This document shows positions 44,729-48,778 of a stretch of 48,778 nucleotides of DNA, in pieces. The notes under the pieces are model-generated. The model saw nothing but the letters and a program-made list of their open reading frames with translations, did no database searches and was not told the DNA's origin. The number at the start of each line of letters is the position of its first letter. Positions within the stretch are counted from its first letter, which is position 1. The DNA is from Patellaria atrata CBS 101060 (lineage: Eukaryota > Ascomycota > Dothideomycetes > Patellariales > Patellariaceae). Where the stretch lies: positions 549,373 through 598,150 of the forward strand of contig MU006105.1 in assembly GCA_010093705.1 (NCBI GenBank). Direction: 5' to 3'. The position numbers and the translations under genes are program-made.

Positions 44729-45964
44729 ATGGCCATCCCCATAGCGAGTTCCTATACCAGTGCTCTCCCCTCAAACCAGCCCATGCGGCTCGGTTCTCGC
44801 TCGGACGTCTTTCGACCTCCTCGCACTCCCTCATACAGCGCATCAACTCCCTCCACGGGTAGTAGTCGCAAGCGTTCAAGACATCAATCGAATAACAGCT
44901 ACGGTAATGGAGGCGGTTATTTTGCAACTCCGCACGACGAAATCCCCCGAAGCGTCGATGCTGCGAGCCCGGTTCCGTTCGTCAATACACGATACACACT
45001 TGCTGGAGGCCTAGATACACCAGGTGTAGTCGCACAGGGTAGTTTCGACGCGGACGAGGATGCCGATGATGAAGGAGAATTTAGGAAAGGGCAATGGAGC
45101 AGTGGAAGAAACAATGGTGCGCTTTTCACATCACCAAATGACGGACGACAACGGATAGGTGATAGCTTGGGCAAACTCGTTGTCGGTCTGGTCGGAGGTG
45201 TAATTGGGGGAGTAGGTAAGGCTTGGGACTTCTGCACTGGTAACGCTTTCCGCGGTTTCTACGCAGGCGGTGGGAGAGGGTACGACATGCCCCACTCCCG
45301 ACCACAAACCCAGGACTCGGACAGCCTATGGCAAGACGTCCCTGAAACACCCGGTCCATCCAGATTCGACCGAGATCTGACGCCAGTCCCTGGCCGTTTT
45401 CCAGAAGAGGATGATTTTGGCGTCAGATCGATAGAAGAAACTCCCATGCGTCCGCCTGCGAAACGGCAGCATACAGAGACAAACGGATCAGGATGGGTTG
45501 TGGTGAACAGGGAGGATCGAGCATCGAGTCCAAGGTTATCAAGCCGGAAAGTACCTACACTCAGCTCCTTTGAGAACCTTAGTCCAAGACGGAACTCGCA
45601 AATACCCCGTCCCGCACACTCCCGTACTGCTAGCCGCAAGTCTCTTCTCCCCGTCTCACGGCGAACATCTTCATATACATCCGCGCCATCGTTAATGGTT
45701 GAGAGGAGATTGTCATACGGAGCACCTAAATCAGCGGGAACGAGTCCGAGCAAGCAGAGTCCGATGTCCGAAGAGGCGAAGAGGTATCTGGCTAAGATGA
45801 GGAGAGAGGAGAAGGAGACGGATGAGAGTATCAGAAAGTTCGGCGCGAAATTAAGTGCTATGATCAAGGAAGGGAAACAAGCGCTGGGGACAAAGGTGGA
45901 AGTGGAGGATGATAATGATGATGGAAATGAGGGATATTTCGGGACGGCGAACGGGAGGTGGTGA
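44729..45964 (+). CDS. Unknown 411-aa protein, largely disordered
   Basis: A single exon encodes 411 aa from an ATG in good context. The N terminus is Ser/Pro rich (FRPPRTPSYSASTPSTGSS, RKRSRH nuclear-localisation-like). A short hydrophobic stretch sits near 150 (LGKLVVGLVGGVIGGVGKAWDF) and could lie flat on or cross a membrane. The middle is disordered with SP/TP sites. The end is a charged helix (MSEEAKRYLAKMRREEKETDE, RKFGAKLSAMIKEGKQAL) and an acidic tail. No domain is recognised; phospho-regulated nuclear or nuclear-envelope function would be speculation. Overlapping frames on other strands are shadows. Confidence 0.75.
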   Translation: MAIPIASSYTSALPSNQPMRLGSRSDVFRPPRTPSYSASTPSTGSSRKRSRHQSNNSYGNGGGYFATPHDEIPRSVDAASPVPFVNTRYTLAGGLDTPGVVAQGSFDADEDADDEGEFRKGQWSSGRNNGALFTSPNDGRQRIGDSLGKLVVGLVGGVIGGVGKAWDFCTGNAFRGFYAGGGRGYDMPHSRPQTQDSDSLWQDVPETPGPSRFDRDLTPVPGRFPEEDDFGVRSIEETPMRPPAKRQHTETNGSGWVVVNREDRASSPRLSSRKVPTLSSFENLSPRRNSQIPRPAHSRTASRKSLLPVSRRTSSYTSAPSLMVERRLSYGAPKSAGTSPSKQSPMSEEAKRYLAKMRREEKETDESIRKFGAKLSAMIKEGKQALGTKVEVEDDNDDGNEGYFGTANGRW

Positions 45965-47988
45965 TGATGACGATGGACTACCTTTCGTATTTGACTGTGT
46001 CAATGGAGTTCTGCTTTGGGGGTTCTCTTTCGTTGTTGATGTTTGTCTTGCGGGTGATTTATTGCGATGCTTGGCGGTTGCTTTGATACCCCTACTTCAC
46101 AGTACTTACTTACCTACGTACTTTGCTTACCTCTTGCATCCTCAGATGCCGATCAAGCCGGAGATACGTCATTTGAATGTTGGCAGTGGGTCTGTACCTT
46201 CGTTACAGGCGTGTTGGGATGTAGTGTACAGTACAATATTCACATATTACAAGTCTCAGGTTCCGGTTCTACATTGCCGTTATTGTACGATTTTATGGAT
46301 GGTTAAGGTAACTAGAAAATGCGGTATGCAGAATCATCCGATCTGGAGAACAAACGCACCGCGAAAATGGGCAATGTGCTTGTTTAATGTATCGCAAGTG
46401 TATTTCAGGATATTTTTACCTACTCTTCTACGTCCCGTTCAAACCTCTACGAGAACTACTCAAAAAACTATAGACACCGTAGTATGGTAGATTCGCAAAG
46501 CGACGTATTTCACCTTCAACCAGCTATCCATCATACTCCTCTCCCCCGGTGGTTCTTCCCGTCATCTCATATAACCTCGAGCAGAAACCTGTACTATCGG
46601 CCCAACCCGAACCCTGACATCAAACTCGCCACACCCAAGCAAGACGGAAAGACAACAAAAACAGGAAATGTAACGTCGGGTCATTCAAATCACACTTGGT
46701 GGCGGGCTGGGGTATGACACGCGAGCAGCCCTTTGCTGCATACGAGGGTTGCTCGGCTGGTGGGTTGCAGTATTTACCTGCTTTGTTTGGATTGAGGCTG
46801 AGGTGAGGTGGGGTAGTTCTAGTTCTATCGTACTGGGTTGGCTAAGTAATTTTTTTTTTTTAATTTTTTTTCAATTTTTTTTTGGAGATGTGTTGGTTTG
46901 GGGCTGTTTTTAAGGGGCTTGTTCAGCTTTAAGGGGTTTGTTCAGTTTCCTTTGAGTTGTTTGGATGCGTTATCTTCTTGAGGGATGAGTGAGTCGTGAG
47001 TTTAGAGAGATATCGAAGTATTTCGAGGTTCATAATCTTTCGTTTACTTATCGATAACTTTAATCAGGCGACCCCCATCGCTTCCCCGCACCCAAAACTT
47101 CAGCTGGAGGGGTAATAGGGGGGTTTTGGGGGGGTTTGGGGGGGCGTATACCACCCAGGGAAATACCTTAAAATTCATCAACTTGAATGAAAGGAACGAT
47201 AACAGTATAGCAGTAGTTATTGCTTTATGTACTCTCGTCTATGATATATTACAGCCACAACACCAATATACCGGCACAGACTTTACCAAAGTAGTATACA
47301 CGGCAGAAGTGAGCCGCTTCCTGTGCAGAAAAGGTCGTTATCATGCACGCTCGATGCATGATTCCATCCCAGCTGATTGTTTTCTGATGCATTGCCAATC
47401 TTAGCCAACTTGCCTGGTTATTACTTGGTTATTACTTGGTTACTACTTGGTTACTGCTTGGTTACTGCTTGGTTACTGCTTGGTTACTGCTTGGTTACTG
47501 CTTGGTTACTGCTTGGTTACTACTTGGGCACTACTTGGGCACTACTTGCGTACAAGTACCCCTTAGTGCTTCTCTTTGCTTGTACGCCGGTTTTTACGTG
47601 CCTGAGCCAGAAGGTCGAGCTCTTAAGCCACCATGAGCTCCTTGCATACCCCCATCATCGATCGAGGAAAGGAACAAGTGGAACTACCCATATCTGCGCC
47701 TCTCCCCCCCTCCTGTCGCCCGAGGCAGCTTTTGAATAACTTTTTCTAAATCTTTCACCCTGTTCTCGCGTGTCTCTCTGTTCAAAGCTCTCAGAGCTCT
47801 CTTACCTCTCAAAACTATTCGATACCTTCTGTTACAAGGGTATATCTCTCGTTATATAGTCCTCTATCAGCTCTCGTGGTCCTATCACATGTGAAACTGT
47901 TCAACATCCCACCCCAGCCAAATTTTCCCAAAAAGAAAGGGATTTTACAAACAAATCAACGACGACCGGGGACAACACGCGAAACACC
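45965..47988. other. 2-kb spacer, low-complexity and repeats
   Basis: No gene is supported. The spacer contains T-runs (46849-46883), G-runs (47114-47143) and an 11-bp minisatellite (47414-47545). The last 230 bases form the CT-rich promoter and leader of the next gene. A frame at 45909-46490 is chance. Confidence 0.5.
47414..47545 (+). repeat. 11-bp minisatellite, 12 copies
   Basis: The unit TTGGTTACTGC repeats 12 times without gaps. Units 4-9 are exact; units 1-3 and 10-12 differ at one to three positions (ATTAC, ACTAC, GGGCACTAC). The central homogeneity with variant edges is typical of recent unequal exchange or slippage. Confidence 0.93.
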
Positions 47989-48778
47989 ATGACGTGCAAC
48001 ATCACCAACACACCCCACAACATCGAGCCCCTCCCCCTCTACCGCCGCCACGCCGAGGACCCCGAAACCGCCTCGATCCTCTCCTCCGCGCCCTCCTACG
48101 TCTCCGAAGCCCCAACCTACACCTCGCGCCGCACGAGCTCCGTCCTCAACCCCCCGGCGGCCCCTATGACCCAACACCACCCCAACCACACCTCTCCCAA
48201 CCTCACCTCCCGGGGACCACCACGCCAAGGCCTCCCCGCCGCAAACTACGCCCCCGGCTTCACCAACCGCGCCCACGGCTCCGTCGGCGAGATAGAGGCC
48301 CATATGTACAACATCAGTCACTGGAGCAGCATCACGACGTCCGCGAACTCGCGCCAATACCACGCCGTCGCGCGTCGGCGTGTGAACCAAGCCACCACCA
48401 CCTCGTCCAGCCCCAGCAACACCGCCGCATTGCTTAACTCCCTCACTTCGCCCGCTGCTCCTGTGCCATCTCTCCCATCCTCTCCTTCGTCCAGTGACCC
48501 CCAGACCCGCAGTGGCACGTCACAAAACGCCCTACAGAGCGTAAGCGAAGAACACCCCTCCAACCCACTCGAGGACCCCTATCTCGTCGGCGAGCAAGCG
48601 GCGAAACGGGCAAGACAGCAGAGGATTTATAGAGAGATGTGTTTGAGAGGGGACCAGGCGGTGCGGAATGAGTCCAAGGCGTGGGATTTTATGGTCGGCC
48701 AGATGGAGGATTGGGAGGAGAGGGAACGGGCTTGGAGGAGGTTTAGGGGAGAGGCGAGGGGGAAGGGGTTGAGGGGGC
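47989..48778 (+). CDS. Unknown protein, 3' end outside the window
   Basis: From ATG 47989 the frame is open to the window edge (263 codons, no stop). The start MTCNITNTPHNIEPLPLYRRH leads to ETASILSSAPSYVSEAPTYTS, a disordered Pro/Ser-rich middle, and a charged helical end (EQAAKRARQQRIYREMCLRGD, FMVGQMEDWEERERAWRRF). These blocks recall a lineage-specific fungal family that I cannot name. A CT-rich leader and good start context support the call. The frames at 47994-48437 (plus) and 48390-47956 (minus) are shadows. Confidence 0.75.
   Translation, partial: MTCNITNTPHNIEPLPLYRRHAEDPETASILSSAPSYVSEAPTYTSRRTSSVLNPPAAPMTQHHPNHTSPNLTSRGPPRQGLPAANYAPGFTNRAHGSVGEIEAHMYNISHWSSITTSANSRQYHAVARRRVNQATTTSSSPSNTAALLNSLTSPAAPVPSLPSSPSSSDPQTRSGTSQNALQSVSEEHPSNPLEDPYLVGEQAAKRARQQRIYREMCLRGDQAVRNESKAWDFMVGQMEDWEERERAWRRFRGEARGKGLRG

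Noticed and set aside
45259-45867. 202-codon minus-strand frame
   Set aside because: Antisense to the 411-aa gene, which has a better start context and composition.
45909-46490. 193-codon frame after the 411-aa gene
   Set aside because: Overlaps the end of that gene in another frame and has no coding features beyond it.
47414-47545. CRISPR-like array
   Set aside because: Units are contiguous 11-mers without spacers in a eukaryotic sequence; a minisatellite.
47956-48437. Two frames of 144 and 147 codons at the right edge
   Set aside because: Both are shadows of the open frame from 47989, which runs to the window end.

Overview
This window is nuclear DNA of a filamentous ascomycete (Pezizomycotina). 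The evidence is short introns of about 50-70 bases with GTRNGT-like donors, CTAAC/CTRAC branch sites and AG acceptors, long pyrimidine-rich leaders, and proteins that match filamentous-fungal families (ALG7, SEH1, KRR1, PGI1, YPK1, ADA2, a TRI12-type MFS pump, a Cys-rich GPI protein). A leotiomycete-like fungus is my guess only. No bacterial operons, rRNA, tRNA or CRISPR array were seen.

Layout. 0-3.4 kb: SEH1 nucleoporin (minus, runs off the left edge) diverging from ALG7 (plus). 3.4-9.3 kb: a gene-poor tract with a decayed retroelement gag fragment (C-to-T type stops only) and a series of isolated TATA/pyrimidine promoter-like modules without convincing genes. 9.4-10.8 kb: an intronless Xaa-Pro aminopeptidase. 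11-19 kb: accessory region with a Cys-rich GPI-anchored surface protein, a 947-bp hAT-type element with ~208-bp inverted arms and a BED-finger remnant, a small protein ending in a Zn2Cys6-like cluster, and a low-complexity protein whose tail is an 18-bp repeat cut by a stop. 19-21.3 kb: KRR1 and a SnoaL/NTF2-like protein. 21.7-26.5 kb: a cytosolic GH31 glycosidase convergent with a 14-TM MFS pump. 26.5-30.9 kb: gene-poor again, with two lineage-specific small proteins. 30.9-44.2 kb: a dense housekeeping block (RBM25-like splicing factor, bS21m/MRP21, an ER-type membrane protein with a 16-nt micro-exon, PGI1, YPK1, ADA2). 44.7-48.8 kb: an unknown 411-aa protein, a 2-kb spacer with an 11-bp minisatellite, and the 5' part of another unknown protein.

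The housekeeping genes share no single pathway: N-glycosylation, nuclear pore/TORC1 signalling, ribosome biogenesis, splicing, mitochondrial translation, glycolysis, TORC2-YPK signalling and SAGA transcription. Introns were placed by joining frames so that family sequence is continuous; every joined gene below was checked for total length divisible by three. Unusual points: the 131-residue extension before the usual SEH1 start, the stop-free 57-nt intron in YPK1, the micro-exon, the repeat-borne stop, the BED-only hAT derivative and a GTAC-rich promoter near 30.5 kb.
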